From Chrysomallon squamiferum (Eukaryota > Mollusca > Gastropoda > Neomphalida > Peltospiridae), in contig CM022679.1 of NCBI GenBank assembly GCA_012295275.1, positions 10,824,669-10,877,168 of the forward strand: DNA of 52,500 nucleotides. The letters are read 5' to 3'. Below are positions 52,232 through 52,500 of this stretch, piece after piece (the stretch's first letter is position 1; each line of letters begins with the position of its first letter). The notes beneath the pieces were generated by a model. It searched no databases. It had not been told where the DNA came from and saw nothing but the letters and a program-made list of their open reading frames with translations. The position numbers and the translations under genes were made by a program.

Positions 52232-52500
52232 CTGATCATTAAGTTTGGTGGGAAAAAACAAACAGAAGAAAGCACTGCAGGGATTGGACTTACATATTTA
52301 GCATACGTCACTTCCTGTTTCTGCTATTTTTTTTTTTTTTTTTTTTTTTTTTTTCTCTTCGTTTATCAAGGCAGATATATTTACTCTTCATTTTTTCGAG
52401 AATGTTTTTAATTTGGTTTTTTTTTTCCCCCACACAGATTAACTGGCAGCTGGGTGAGGTTTTTTTTTGTTTTGTTTAGTTTGTTTTTTTTTTCTTTTTT

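Overview
The window looks like animal nuclear DNA, most probably from a mollusc of the coleoid cephalopod (octopus) kind. It is AT-rich and full of long simple repeats: eleven (CT)n or (GA)n arrays of roughly 75-190 bp, many (TATG)n/(CATA)n, (ATT)n and (TTTA)n tracts, and poly(A/T) runs. Coding sequence is reduced to small exons with GT-AG borders separated by kilobases, and old interspersed repeats are present. The organism is an inference; no bacterial operon, rRNA, tRNA gene, CRISPR array or virus was seen.

The only confidently identified protein-coding content is on the minus strand and encodes EF-hand (calmodulin superfamily) domains. A first coding exon at 50506-50716 gives a 70-residue N-terminal half with two EF-hands. 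Two exons near the left edge (3832-3868 and 384-527) join in phase and give a third and a fourth, partly off-window, EF-hand. They are either the two halves of one four-EF-hand calmodulin-like gene with an intron region of about 46 kb, or two neighbouring EF-hand genes. Splice phases show that at least one linking exon is missing between 50.5 and 3.87 kb. Upstream of the first exon are an unusual A50 run touching the ATG, a perfect CArg box (SRF site) and a TATA-like stretch.

Layout, left to right: 0-4 kb, the last two visible EF-hand exons and their intron; 4-8.7 kb, microsatellites and a short acceptor-led ORF at 7.5 kb; 8.69-9.25 kb, a GC/CpG-rich island with a TATA box and an exon-like plus-strand segment; 9.9-12.6 kb, a small repeat complex with one inverted pair and one direct pair of about 130-260 bp; 18.5-18.95 kb, a decayed LINE reverse-transcriptase fragment; 20.04-20.11 kb, the best unassigned exon candidate; 22.4 kb, a 29-bp minisatellite; 24.3-25.3 kb, a small very basic ORF and a terminal-exon-like frame; 29.3-29.9 kb, a degenerate array rich in ATTCGAG; 32.4 and 37.6 kb, tRNA-derived SINE-like pieces; 36.55/40.34 kb, two copies of an interspersed repeat; 42.2 kb, a GC-rich segment abutting poly(T); 45.5 kb, a CpG-rich patch; 46.9-48.3 kb, two tandem-repeat blocks (about 52 bp and about 155 bp periods); 50-52.3 kb, the EF-hand first exon, its upstream region and a further exon candidate.

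The genes do not form a system in the bacterial sense. The window reads as the inside of one or a few long, repeat-filled cephalopod genes. Several short exon candidates with good splice signals are listed at low confidence because open frames of 20-50 codons also arise by chance here; transcript data would settle them.
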